From NCBI GenBank assembly GCA_963729445.1, contig CAVSNU010000002.1:682001-746000 (forward strand): 64,000 nucleotides of DNA. Direction: 5' to 3'. This document shows, piece by piece, positions 44,238 to 53,068 of the stretch. The notes under the pieces are model-generated. The model saw only the letters and a list, made by a program, of their open reading frames with translations, was not told the origin of the DNA and made no database searches. This DNA comes from JACCZH01 sp963729445 (lineage in GTDB: Bacteria; Chloroflexota; Chloroflexia; Thermomicrobiales; CFX8). Numbering within the stretch: the first letter of the stretch is position 1; the number at the start of each line of letters is the position of its first letter. The position numbers were made by a program, and so were the translations under genes.

Positions 44238-44719
44238 CGCTTTTCTCCGGAGTGGTGCGAGATAACGGGTACGGAGATCCGGAAACGTGCTGGATGGGCC
44301 GGCCAGGAAGCTCTACCGGCGAGGTGCGGTAAAAGCTATTCCATCTCAGTGTAACTGGTTGTCGAAGGGCACAGAGTGCCAGGCCGCTTGGGCGGAGGGT
44401 TACCGCGCTACGAACACGAGACGTGCATATCGCGTACGAGAAACGCACAACCGATAGGTGCCACTGTTCTGACAAACAGCGCTCCGTCGTGCCAGGTTGC
44501 ACAACACAGCCAACGTCTCCCATTATGTTGCGCGAGAGCCGGATGTCAACCCGAAGTTCCACTTCTTTACATTATGTCGCGGGATGACGTGGAACATGGT
44601 GGCTGGGAGGCATGAGCGGGTTTTGCCGAGATCATGACTCTGACTCCCCACCTGCCATCACGTCGAGTCCGACATGCCCTTCAACTGCTAGACTGCCTCG
44701 CAATGGAAGGGAGCAAACC
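44238..44719. other. Non-coding region between act operon and SDR gene
   Basis: About 480 bases with no convincing gene. It must hold the start regions of the act operon (minus) and the SDR gene (plus). TACACT on the minus strand at about 44349-44354 is a possible -10 but has no good -35. The SDR frame is open from 44612 but lacks a ribosome site until 44720. Confidence 0.4.
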
Positions 44720-45487
44720 ATGGCTGGACGGCTTGAGGGCAAGGTCGCGATCGTCACTGGAGCAGCGTCGGGTATCGGAGCGGCCAGTGCCAGACTCTTC
44801 GCGGCCGAGGGGGCGAAGGTTGGTATCTGTGACCTGCCGGGTACCGGCATCGAGAGCGTCGCTGACGAGATCACGTCTGCCGGCGGAGAAGCGCTCGGGA
44901 TGCCGGCCGATGTCGCTGACCCAGATCAGGTGGAGACGTTCATCGCCGCTGTGGCCGAGCGCTTCAGCGGGATCGACGTGCTCTTCTCCAACGCCGGCAT
45001 CGGTGGCAAAGGCAACGCGCCGGAGATGGACCCCGACGAGTTCCAACGTGTACTGTCCGTGAACCTCGCCGGTGGATTCCTCTGCTCCAAGTTCGCCATA
45101 CCCCACATGCGAACAGCCGGAGGCGGCTCGATCATCTTCACGGCATCAGAGCTGGCACTGGTGGGCTCGCGGCGCAACCTGGCCTACACCGCCTCGAAGG
45201 CCGGGCTCATCGGCATGGCCCGCTCGATGGCGCTGGACCACGGCCCGGACAACATCCGCGTCAACGTCCTCTGCCCCGGTGCGGTGGACACTCCCATGCT
45301 GCGCCGCTCGATCGTGCACCACGAGAATCCTGACGCCTACAAGCAGATGATCGTCTCCGAAATCACCCTCGGCCGCATCGGTCGCCCCGACGAGATCGCC
45401 CGCACTGCTCTCTTCCTCGCCAGCGATGATTCCTCGTTCATGACCGGCTCAACCGTCGTCGTGGACGGTGGAGCGACGGCGCAGTAA
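44720..45487 (+). CDS. Short-chain dehydrogenase/reductase (SDR)
   Basis: A 255-residue classical SDR: TGAASGIG (14-21), NAGI, catalytic Ser region, YTASK (Tyr about 155, Lys 159) and the C-terminal DGGATAQ. The NAD(P) discriminator has Asp after beta-2 (ICDLPG), suggesting NAD. ATG 44720 follows GAAGGGAG. Substrate unknown. Confidence 0.9.
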   Translation: MAGRLEGKVAIVTGAASGIGAASARLFAAEGAKVGICDLPGTGIESVADEITSAGGEALGMPADVADPDQVETFIAAVAERFSGIDVLFSNAGIGGKGNAPEMDPDEFQRVLSVNLAGGFLCSKFAIPHMRTAGGGSIIFTASELALVGSRRNLAYTASKAGLIGMARSMALDHGPDNIRVNVLCPGAVDTPMLRRSIVHHENPDAYKQMIVSEITLGRIGRPDEIARTALFLASDDSSFMTGSTVVVDGGATAQ

Positions 45488-45506
45488 TTTCAGCGACGGC
45501 GGTGGA

Positions 45507-46346
45507 TCAACCACGCTGGAAGACTGCTCTATTGCCCTGCGGCTCGCTAACGACCATATCCGCGTACACCACGAAGCGGTCGGAGTATCCGACGTCAGGG
45601 CCGTGGAAGTCGCCGGCACAGGTGATGAGGATGAGCTCGGGGTGGTCCGAGGGGCCGAAGATCTGGTTGACCGGGGCGTCGGCGACGGGGTACCGGGCGG
45701 TTTCGCGGACGATGAAGTAGCGCTCGCCGTCCGGGCCGCCGAGGAGGATACGAATCTGGTCGCCGGGTTCGAGATCACGGAGGTGGAAGAAAACCGCCGC
45801 ACCCTCACGGCTATCCAGGTGGCCGGCAAGCACGGCCCGGCCATTGTCGCCGGGCCGGACGCCATGGCGGTACCAGCCGGCTTCCCAGTAATCGTCGGGT
45901 GCTTCCATCTCATACTCTGCGGTCACGCCGACGGGCTGTATGGGCGCATCAACCCCGACACGGGGGATCTGAAGCCGGACCGGCGCCATACGGACCGGGC
46001 TCGCCTTCTGGAACTGAAGATGCTCGCTCTCTGGCAGGGCAGTGCTGCCGGCGGGCCGTCCAGGATCAGATGTGACAGTAGGGGAGAACACAGCATCCGG
46101 CGCGGCGGACGGTCCAGCAGAGGATAGGGAGTATCGATCTTCCTCTGGTGCCGTCGCTGCCGCGGCCGGCTGCATCGTGTAGGGTTGTCCATTCCCGTCG
46201 CTGGCCGCCTCTACAACAACCACGGGGTCCCCGTGACCCGGCAACACCCAGCCGGATTGGCCGAGTGTCGCCGAGATCAGGAGCAGTGCACTACACGTCA
46301 GGATTCCTAGCGCGCGTGCGCTTTCGCGAACCCAAGCTGCCATCAC
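45507..46346 (-). CDS. Sortase (class E/F-like)
   Basis: A 279-residue protein with an N-terminal membrane anchor, a 90-residue low-complexity stretch and a sortase domain with the triad H176 (LAGHLD), C243 (LITCAGDF) and R257 (SDRFVVYA). The domain is short, as in class E/F enzymes of Actinobacteria and Chloroflexota. The start may be ATG 46346 or ATG 46343. The gene immediately upstream on the strand (6 bases away) encodes a protein with a C-terminal sorting-type signal, its probable substrate. Confidence 0.85.
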   Translation of the reverse strand: MMAAWVRESARALGILTCSALLLISATLGQSGWVLPGHGDPVVVVEAASDGNGQPYTMQPAAAATAPEEDRYSLSSAGPSAAPDAVFSPTVTSDPGRPAGSTALPESEHLQFQKASPVRMAPVRLQIPRVGVDAPIQPVGVTAEYEMEAPDDYWEAGWYRHGVRPGDNGRAVLAGHLDSREGAAVFFHLRDLEPGDQIRILLGGPDGERYFIVRETARYPVADAPVNQIFGPSDHPELILITCAGDFHGPDVGYSDRFVVYADMVVSEPQGNRAVFQRG

Positions 46347-46352
46347 GATGAG

Positions 46353-47477
46353 CTAGGCGGCCGGACGATCGTTGCGCGCGCGCCAGACGAGCCCGCCACC
46401 GAGGGCGATTGCGAGCGCCGCAAGAGCCATTGCGACCCAGCCTGAAGCGCCGGAATCACCAGCCGAGCCGCCCGCGCCAGTGGCAGGCACCCCTGGGGCA
46501 CCAGGCGACGGGGTCATGTCCCCGGCAGCGGCCGTCCTGGTCGTGTCAGCTTCGGCCGTCGCGGTCTCATCACCAGGAACACCTGCGCCGACAGCTGGAG
46601 TCATGTCCTCCTCGGGAGTACCGGTCATGTCCGCTTCCGGCGTCATATCCTCCTCAGGCGTACCCGTCATGTCTGCCTCAGGGGTCATGTCTGCCTCAGG
46701 AGTCATGTCCTCCTCGGGCGTGCCGGTCGTGTCGGCTGCAGGAGTGGCCTCAGCATCCGGCGTACCTTCCGGTGTTCCATCGCCGGGAGCGGCGCCAGCG
46801 GCCACCATGTCCTCATACGGTACGGCTTGGTAGTTGCCGGCGGTGCCCATTACGAAGATGGAGTACGTGCTATCAGCCTCCACTGTGAAGCCATCGATTG
46901 TGGTGGCCGGCTCGCCTCCAACCTGGACCTCGAAGTTGTACTCGCCGGGCGCGATCTCTCCGGTCGCAACCTCACCGGCGGGGACAGGACCTTCGCCAAC
47001 AATCGGTTGGCCCTCCTGAAGCAGCGCCACGTCGGCCGCATCCGCGGTAGCGTTGACGAGTACAAGCCTCGCCATGCCCTCAGCCGGTGGCGCCCAGTCA
47101 TGGGGCACCTCGAGAATCTCGATGCTATCGGCCATGCCCCGGGCAACGAGGGTCATCACATCACCGGCGCTCACGCTGATTGACGTTTCGGCCAATGGCT
47201 CGGCAACATCACCTCCAGCGGGAACTATCGCGATGTCGTGATCACCTTCCGGCAACTCCTGGAAGTCGGTTGCTTCGGTGTAGGCAAGTGCCTCGATAGC
47301 CAGCTCACCGTCGACGTAGACATCAACCGCGTCAGCGTCAGGGACCGCGTGCACAACACGTATCTGGGCCATACCATCCTGTCGTGCAGTGGCTATCCCG
47401 ACGGAAAGTGCGAGCAGCAAGAGAACTGCGAGCACTATCGTGCCTGTACGTGGCCGGAGTATCGTTCGTGCGGTCAC
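46353..47477 (-). CDS. DUF4397-domain cell-surface protein with C-terminal sorting signal
   Basis: A 374-residue secreted protein. GTG 47477 follows GGAG and opens a signal peptide that ends near ATA. Two beta-rich DUF4397-type repeats follow (RVVHAVPDADAVDVYVDG, RLVLVNATADAADVAL). A Thr/Pro/Glu/Asp/Met-rich stalk with imperfect repeats (DMTPEAD and DMTGTPEE units) comes next, then VPATG, a hydrophobic segment and a basic tail. The last part is a sorting-type signal; the adjacent sortase gene strengthens this. The protein should be anchored at the cell surface; ligand unknown. Confidence 0.75.
   Translation of the reverse strand: MTARTILRPRTGTIVLAVLLLLALSVGIATARQDGMAQIRVVHAVPDADAVDVYVDGELAIEALAYTEATDFQELPEGDHDIAIVPAGGDVAEPLAETSISVSAGDVMTLVARGMADSIEILEVPHDWAPPAEGMARLVLVNATADAADVALLQEGQPIVGEGPVPAGEVATGEIAPGEYNFEVQVGGEPATTIDGFTVEADSTYSIFVMGTAGNYQAVPYEDMVAAGAAPGDGTPEGTPDAEATPAADTTGTPEEDMTPEADMTPEADMTGTPEEDMTPEADMTGTPEEDMTPAVGAGVPGDETATAEADTTRTAAAGDMTPSPGAPGVPATGAGGSAGDSGASGWVAMALAALAIALGGGLVWRARNDRPAA
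46599..46730. repeat. In-frame imperfect tandem repeats encoding a Thr/Pro/Glu stalk
   Basis: Alternating units of about 24-42 bases encode DMTPEAD and DMTGTPEE in the surface-protein gene. The units differ mainly at synonymous positions, so copy number may vary between strains. Confidence 0.7.
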
Positions 47478-47951
47478 TATTGTCTCCGTTTCCGTTCTCG
47501 GGCAATTTCGCTGAGGAGAGGACACATTCAAAGGCGGCGCGCCGTGGATAACATTTGGTACGGCGCTGATGCGTTGCCTGCCCGGCGGAATTGCCCGCAA
47601 AGACCGAGGGCCGCGAGAGTGGGAGGGATCGCGTCTGGGACTCCCTGATCCGATTGTACCGGTAAGACTTAACCCATATGAAGTGCACGGACATCAATTC
47701 ATGGCAACAATTGTAGACAGACGCCCGATGAGCGTTAGCGTACGAACAGGTGCGCCACGAGGTGCCCCGTCATTGACAGCAAGCAGCATCTGCATATCAT
47801 GGCTAAGTGACTCCAGCAGTCGCTGGGGACGCCTGTGCATGTCAATAACGGATGAGAGGACGGTCACGATGCGATTGCTTACCTACGCTTTGACGCCGAC
47901 TGGACGCCGGGCATACACCAAACCGAAACCCTTAACCGGAAGGAAACCCCT
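47478..47951. other. Region between DUF4397 gene and acetyltransferase pair, mostly non-coding
   Basis: About 470 bases without a clear gene. A 33-codon basic frame from ATG 47871 (after GAGAGGACGG) overlaps the next start by 19 bases and could be a leader peptide, at low confidence. No strong promoter or terminator was recognised. Confidence 0.35.
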
Positions 47952-48476
47952 GTGCAAGCCATCTACCTGACAGGTGACCGCGTCTACCTGAGAGCGCTGC
48001 AGCTCTCGGACAAAGAGCACGCCGCCGCCTGGTTCAACAGTCCGTACCCCATTAACGCTACCCGGGCAGAATCCTTTCTCAAGGACGAATTCAAATCCCC
48101 CTTCGCCCGCACCCAGCACCTGGCCATCGTTCACGCAGAGACCGACGAGATCGCCGGTGGCCTCACCCTGTGGACGAATGGGCGTAATGCAAGGCTCAAA
48201 TTCTCAGCGGCGCCCTGGCTCGCCGACGGCGACACGTTACTGGCCGACACCCTGCACCTGGTCATACCCTGGCTGCGCGACGAAGCGTCGATGCTGGCCG
48301 TCAATATCGGTATCCCGGCCGATCAGACTGAGGCCCTTCGCGTTGCGGAAGAGCTCGGAATGCAGTTGGGCGTGCGACTGCGCAACCACATTGCGCGACC
48401 CGGCTATCGCGTTGACAGGCTGATCTACCAGGCGCTCGGGCCGATCTGGGTCGAGGAGGAGAAGGTGCATGCGTAA
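47952..48476 (+). CDS. GNAT-like acetyltransferase, divergent
   Basis: A 174-residue protein with the GNAT/RimJ-type start YLTGDRVYLRALQLSDKEHAAAWFN. The central acetyl-CoA loop (R/Q-x-x-G-x-A/G) is not recognisable, so it may be a degenerate or non-catalytic member. GTG 47952 follows GGAAGGAAA. It overlaps the next acetyltransferase gene by 8 bases. Confidence 0.65.
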   Translation: MQAIYLTGDRVYLRALQLSDKEHAAAWFNSPYPINATRAESFLKDEFKSPFARTQHLAIVHAETDEIAGGLTLWTNGRNARLKFSAAPWLADGDTLLADTLHLVIPWLRDEASMLAVNIGIPADQTEALRVAEELGMQLGVRLRNHIARPGYRVDRLIYQALGPIWVEEEKVHA

Positions 48477-49056
48477 TCCCTTGATGATCGGCGAACGAGT
48501 CTACCTGCGAGCGCTCGAGAAAGCGGACGCCGAGGTGTTTGCGCGTGACAGCGCCACCGAGCGCGAAGTGTTCATGGATCGCTGGCGCATCCCACTGAAC
48601 CCGATCGCGCTGGAAACGGAGATCGAGGAGCACCAGAAGCGCCAGCCGCCAGACAATATTGAGCTGGGAGTGTGTCTCAAGGAGAGCGACGAGTTTATCG
48701 GCAGCGTCGGGCTCTATGACATCGACTATGTCAACGGCACCGCCGAGACCGGCAGCTGGCTCGGGCAAGCGCAGTATCGTGGCAAGGGCTACGGCACCGA
48801 GGCCAAGCATTTGCTACTGGAATACGCGTTCGACCGCATCCAGCTCCACGTCCTGCATTCCTGGGTCTGGGAGCCGAACACGCGCTCAGCCGCAGCCCTG
48901 ATGAAACAGGGTTATCAGCCGGCCGGCCGGCTCGAGCGCGAAGAAATCAAGAACGGCGTCTACCGCGCCGGCCTCATGTTCGACGTCAAACGCGACGAAT
49001 GGCTGGTGGCTCGTGAGACGTGGAGAGCCAGGCAAGCTGCTCTGGCGAACTCGTAG
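48469..49056 (+). CDS. GNAT-family N-acetyltransferase (RimJ/RimL-like)
   Basis: A 195-residue GNAT protein: GERVYLRALEKADAEVFAR, GSWLGQAQYRGKGYGTEAKHLLLEYAF with the acetyl-CoA loop Q-Y-R-G-K-G-Y-G, and WVWEPNTRSAAALMKQGYQPAGRLER. It acetylates an amino group on a protein or small molecule; substrate unknown. Coupled to the preceding divergent paralogue, possibly forming a pair. Confidence 0.88.
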   Translation: MRNPLMIGERVYLRALEKADAEVFARDSATEREVFMDRWRIPLNPIALETEIEEHQKRQPPDNIELGVCLKESDEFIGSVGLYDIDYVNGTAETGSWLGQAQYRGKGYGTEAKHLLLEYAFDRIQLHVLHSWVWEPNTRSAAALMKQGYQPAGRLEREEIKNGVYRAGLMFDVKRDEWLVARETWRARQAALANS

Positions 49057-49102
49057 GGATTGTTGGCCGCCGACGGAACCATGCGTGGGCGGCTGAGCCC
49101 TT

Positions 49103-49462
49103 CTATCCGAGCCAGAGAATCACATTGAATTGCTGCTCTGGATCATACGTGTTGAGGTGTCGCGTTGTACGACGGACAAGTTCACCCGTTGGAGTAGCGT
49201 TAATCGCAAGAATAATCCCAAAGTGTTCTCGCTGTGATTCCTGCCACTGTCGATCTAACAGAATGAAATCCCGATTATTATGGGTCAGAATTGCTCGACC
49301 ATGCTGGACGGCATACCGCAATTGCCAATCATCATCGAGCTTCTGATTGTGGTTACCGGCTTCAACGCACGACAACACATCATAACCAGCGCGGGATAGT
49401 TCACGGGAGAGAACAGGATCCACATCTTCATCCGTGTAAAGACGGATGCCCAGACCTGCCAC
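49103..49462 (-). CDS. DUF5615 PIN-like toxin
   Basis: A 119-residue PIN-fold protein: RLYTDEDVDPVLSRELSRAGYDVLS with early acidic residues, ILTHNNRDFILL and a C-terminal stretch, as in DUF5615 toxins, which are predicted RNases. GTG 49462 shares one base with the stop of the DUF433 gene (TAGTG). The pair forms a type II toxin-antitoxin module. Confidence 0.8.
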   Translation of the reverse strand: MAGLGIRLYTDEDVDPVLSRELSRAGYDVLSCVEAGNHNQKLDDDWQLRYAVQHGRAILTHNNRDFILLDRQWQESQREHFGIILAINATPTGELVRRTTRHLNTYDPEQQFNVILWLG

Positions 49463-49737
49463 TAACGCTGTCTGAAGAAGTCGATGTACGCTCGGCTTTG
49501 CCCCTCAATATCTTCGTCAACGAGTTCAGGAGTCTCCGCATAATAGTCAAGCGCAGCTTGAACCTGTTCGCGTGTCAGATGTGGAAGGGCACGCATCACC
49601 TCATCCAGGTCGCCGGGGTAGTTTTCACGGTAATGGATGACAATGGTCCGCACCGGAGTACGGGTACCGGCGACGCAAGGGTATCCGCCTTGTACTCCGG
49701 GCGTACAGGTAATCAACTCGGTCGCTCTCATCGACAT
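49462..49737 (-). CDS. DUF433 antitoxin
   Basis: A 91-residue DUF433 protein: ELITCTPGVQGGYPCVAGTRTPVRTIVIHY, with a helix-turn-helix-like core and PHLTREQVQAALDYY. DUF433 proteins are the usual partners of DUF5615 toxins and bind their own operator. ATG 49737 is taken as start; upstream ATG 49770 is possible. Confidence 0.82.
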   Translation of the reverse strand: MSMRATELITCTPGVQGGYPCVAGTRTPVRTIVIHYRENYPGDLDEVMRALPHLTREQVQAALDYYAETPELVDEDIEGQSRAYIDFFRQR

Positions 49738-49880
49738 ACCAGCCCGCTCCTGATTCGTCTTTAGGACCATGTTTCTGAGTCTCTACAGTATATCGATGAC
49801 CGGATGCACCTGCTATGGCGCCAGCATTTCCGCATACACAACCAGTGCTGGGGCCAACAACCTGACCGTCCGGCGTGTGC

Positions 49881-50765
49881 TCAGCTCAGTTTTGGATGAT
49901 AGGTGGCCACGATCATGCCGTAGTAGGTGGGTGCCTCATAACTCAGGAAATCAACATCCAATGGCGTCACGTCCATCGCGCCGGCCAGCATCAGGAGCTG
50001 CCAGAGACCATCTATCGCCGAGTTTTTCACGAACGTGTCGTCCAGGTCGATGAGCCGCGCAGGATCGTTGTCCTTGATGGCCTGGACGACCATGTCGTCC
50101 ATCTTCTTGCTGTCCGGATGGAAGCCGTAGGGGCCAGCCTCGGAGTGGCTGTGTGCCCAGTCACACGAGGCGATGAAGCCGACGCGCTTGCCGGATGCCT
50201 CGGCCGCCTCCGCAACAGCCCGGCCGAACTCCACGTTCATCTCTCTCGGGATGAGCCGCGACGGATTCGCGATCACGGCAGGCGGGCCCTGGTCACCATC
50301 CAGCAACCCGGAGTAGAGATCGGCCAGAACGTGACCACGATCGACCATGTTGCGGTCGTGACCGGCAAACCAGAGCGGCGTCATCACGCCCCAATCCATC
50401 GGCAGCACGCTCGCGGCCGGGTTCGAGCCTCCATAGCCAACTTCCGCCACCGGAACTCCGCGCTCGCGCGCACGCTTTCCAATCGCGGCGGTCAGCTCCA
50501 TGTCGACCGGGATGTTCATCTCCACCTTCTTCCCATCCCAGTGCAGTGTTCCAGCCGCGCGGCCAACATCGGCCAGCGAGACCGATCCATTGACGCGCAC
50601 TCCATGCGGTCCGACGATAAAAATGACCTCCGGATCAGCCTCGGCGAAACGCCGGCCCATCTCCAGCATCGCCTCACGTGTCGCAAGGGCACCCTCGGCG
50701 TCATCACTCAAATCGGGAATGATCGGAAACCCATGCGGCGCTACCGCGCCAATGACAATACCCAT
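49881..50765 (-). CDS. Class III extradiol ring-cleavage dioxygenase (LigB-like)
   Basis: A 294-residue LigB/MEMO-type protein: GAVAPHGFPIIPDL, FIVGPHGVRVNG, GFIASCDWAHSHSEAGPYGF with the His residues expected for the mononuclear iron site. It would cleave a catecholic ring or, if MEMO-like, act otherwise. ATG 50765 follows GGAAGGGAC. Divergent from a GMC oxidoreductase gene across 110 bases; a shared catabolic role is possible but unproven. Confidence 0.82.
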   Translation of the reverse strand: MGIVIGAVAPHGFPIIPDLSDDAEGALATREAMLEMGRRFAEADPEVIFIVGPHGVRVNGSVSLADVGRAAGTLHWDGKKVEMNIPVDMELTAAIGKRARERGVPVAEVGYGGSNPAASVLPMDWGVMTPLWFAGHDRNMVDRGHVLADLYSGLLDGDQGPPAVIANPSRLIPREMNVEFGRAVAEAAEASGKRVGFIASCDWAHSHSEAGPYGFHPDSKKMDDMVVQAIKDNDPARLIDLDDTFVKNSAIDGLWQLLMLAGAMDVTPLDVDFLSYEAPTYYGMIVATYHPKLS

Positions 50766-50875
50766 GCTCGTGTCCCTTCCGTTGTTCATTTTCAGACGTG
50801 GGCAGTATAGTCGAGCGACACCAGCAATTTCGGCAGAAGGCACGATGAAGCCAGGCGCAACGAGAGCAGGATGCC

Positions 50876-52390
50876 ATGAGCAGCGATGGACACTACGATC
50901 TTCTCGTCGGCGGGGCGGGCACGTCGGGAGCTGCACTGGCTGGAATCGTGGCGCGTGACACTGACCTGAATGTATTGCTCCTCGAAGCCGGCCCCGATTA
51001 TGGATCGCTCGCTGAGGGCAACTGGCCACCCGAGCTGCTTGATGCCCGAAACATTCCGGGAACTCATGATTGGGGCTACTCTGGGCTCGCGCGTGACACG
51101 CACACCAACCCGACGCGCTACGACCGCGCCAGAGTGATCGGCGGTTGCTCGTCACACAACGGCTGCGTGGCCTTACTCGGACACCGGCAGGATTACGACC
51201 GCTGGGCGGAGCTTGGCAATAGCGGTTGGGATTGGAACTCGGTCGCACCGGCATTCGAGAGGGCCAGGCGGGCACTCAACGTGAGCATCCCGGCTCAACA
51301 CGAACTGGTACCCTATCAAGCGGCCTTCATTGATGCGGCTGTCGAGGCTGGCATCCCACGGGTTGCCGATCTCAATGATCCGGATGCCATCGCCGGAGTT
51401 GCGCCATCGCCGGTCAACATCACCGACGGAGTGCGCTGGAACACCGCGCTGGCCTATCTCGATGCCGTCAGGGACCAGGTCAATCTCACCATCATCGGCG
51501 ATGCTCTGATTGACCGGGTGGTTGTTGAAAACGGCCGAGCTGTCGGGGTTGAAGCGGTCGTCAATGGTGAACGCCGAACGTTCCGGGCAGAACGCACCGT
51601 CCTTGCCGCCGGGGCTTACGGGTCCCCGGCAATTCTGTTGCGCTCTGGGATTGGGCCGGCCAGCGAGCTGCGCAAGCTCAACATCCCATCGGTGCACGAT
51701 CTATCCGGAGTAGGCAAGAACCTGACCGATCACCCGGTCATCGGCCTGCACTACCAGGGCAGCGAGCAGCTGAACCGGGCGATGGAGCAGTTTGGGGAGA
51801 CGTCCTGGCTACCAACCGAACAAGCGCTGGCGAAGGCACGCAGCTCGCGTTGCCAGGAAGCGTTCGATCTGCACCTCTACTCGATAAGCTGGCAGGATCA
51901 AGAGATCGGCGAGTGGCAGTACTCTCTCATTGTCTCATCGGTCACGCCGCGCTCGAATGGCTCGGTGACCCTACAATCGAGGGACCCGGACGTGTCTCCG
52001 CTCATCGATCACCGCTACCTCTCCGACATCGACGGGTATGACCGCGAAGTCCTGATCGACGGGCTGGAGCTGGCGCGCGAGATCATGCAGCCGCTGATCG
52101 ATTCCGGAATGCTGGTCAAAGAAATATCACCTGGCCCGGATGTCCAGAGCCACGACGAATGCTCGCGATTCATCGACTGCAACGTCGCCATCTACTATCA
52201 CCCGGCCGGCAGCTGCCGGATGGGACCAAGCAGTGACCCAACAGCCGTGGTTGAGCCGACCGGCAAGGTACATGGGCTCGACGACCTCTTCGTTTGTGAC
52301 GCCTCGATCTTCCCCACCCTCATGCGAGCCAACACCAACCTGCCGGCCGTCATGCTCGCCGAGCACATGGCATCGGGAATCACAGGTTAG
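50876..52390 (+). CDS. GMC-family FAD-dependent oxidoreductase
   Basis: A 504-residue GMC protein: GGAGTSGAA dinucleotide motif near the N-terminus, LLEAGPDYGS, GGCSSHNGC, and catalytic His and Asn in YYHPAGSCRMG and ANTNLPAVMLAEH. Unlike the protein at 17781-19307 it keeps the canonical His/Asn pair. It oxidises an alcohol or sugar; substrate unknown. Start ATG 50876. Confidence 0.88.
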   Translation: MSSDGHYDLLVGGAGTSGAALAGIVARDTDLNVLLLEAGPDYGSLAEGNWPPELLDARNIPGTHDWGYSGLARDTHTNPTRYDRARVIGGCSSHNGCVALLGHRQDYDRWAELGNSGWDWNSVAPAFERARRALNVSIPAQHELVPYQAAFIDAAVEAGIPRVADLNDPDAIAGVAPSPVNITDGVRWNTALAYLDAVRDQVNLTIIGDALIDRVVVENGRAVGVEAVVNGERRTFRAERTVLAAGAYGSPAILLRSGIGPASELRKLNIPSVHDLSGVGKNLTDHPVIGLHYQGSEQLNRAMEQFGETSWLPTEQALAKARSSRCQEAFDLHLYSISWQDQEIGEWQYSLIVSSVTPRSNGSVTLQSRDPDVSPLIDHRYLSDIDGYDREVLIDGLELAREIMQPLIDSGMLVKEISPGPDVQSHDECSRFIDCNVAIYYHPAGSCRMGPSSDPTAVVEPTGKVHGLDDLFVCDASIFPTLMRANTNLPAVMLAEHMASGITG

Positions 52391-52560
52391 CGCAACTACG
52401 ATGAAGGCGGTGCTGAAGCGGAAGAGCACGCCGCCAGTCTTCTAAGAGACGGACGGCAGTTGTTTCTGGATGACTCGTTGAACCAGTCAGCCCAACCGAA
52501 CACCCAGCTCCCAAACCCGCGGTGGGCATTTCTCGGCATGTTGCAAGCGTCCAAGAGAAA

Positions 52561-53040
52561 TCAGACGAGAATGGATTCAATCATCTCTAGTTCGGCGAGG
52601 TCCTGAGTGAAATCGAACACCATCTGAATTGGCCGACCAGAATTCGCGTTCTCGTTGTAGCTGTCGACGTCAGTCTTGAGCTGCCGACAATCGCCAACGA
52701 TTTGCTGTCTTCGCTGCTGGAAGGCGATTTCCATGTGCTGAGGATTTGCAGCGCGTATATCCTCCCAGAGAACAAGCTGCGTGCCGTCATCTTGGACGAT
52801 CCGCGCTGCATGCTTGGCTCGTACGTTACGACCCTGCGGATCGGTTATATAGTCTTCACGCATCGCTCGAGATAGGTGCTCCGCACATTGTCGTACGATG
52901 GTCTCTGGATACGGCTGCCATAATCCCTGATCTATCGCCCATGCGGCGATGTCACGCGTGGCCGCGGGCCATTGGCTACCTGTGGATCGATACTGATCTA
53001 CGAGATGACGCAACTGCTCACCGTATGTCGGGCCTGGCAT
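52561..53040 (-). CDS. Third gene of the HigBA-ImmA cassette, function unknown
   Basis: A 159-residue protein starting MPGPTYGEQLRHLVD; ATG 53040 follows ATGGAGG by 6 bases. It begins with a region that may be a helix-turn-helix (SQWPAATRDIAAWAIDQGLW) and is otherwise helical and charged; the C-terminus has PIQMVFDFTQDLAELEM. It lies 28 bases after the HigA-ImmA gene and reads the same way, so it belongs to the cassette. No family recognised. Confidence 0.65.
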   Translation of the reverse strand: MPGPTYGEQLRHLVDQYRSTGSQWPAATRDIAAWAIDQGLWQPYPETIVRQCAEHLSRAMREDYITDPQGRNVRAKHAARIVQDDGTQLVLWEDIRAANPQHMEIAFQQRRQQIVGDCRQLKTDVDSYNENANSGRPIQMVFDFTQDLAELEMIESILV

Positions 53041-53068
53041 CCGGAACCTCCATTCGATACTGCGGCAT

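Noticed and set aside
47569..47970. 133-codon frame before the acetyltransferase pair
   Set aside because: No ribosome site and no recognisable pattern; only the last 33 codons might be a leader peptide.
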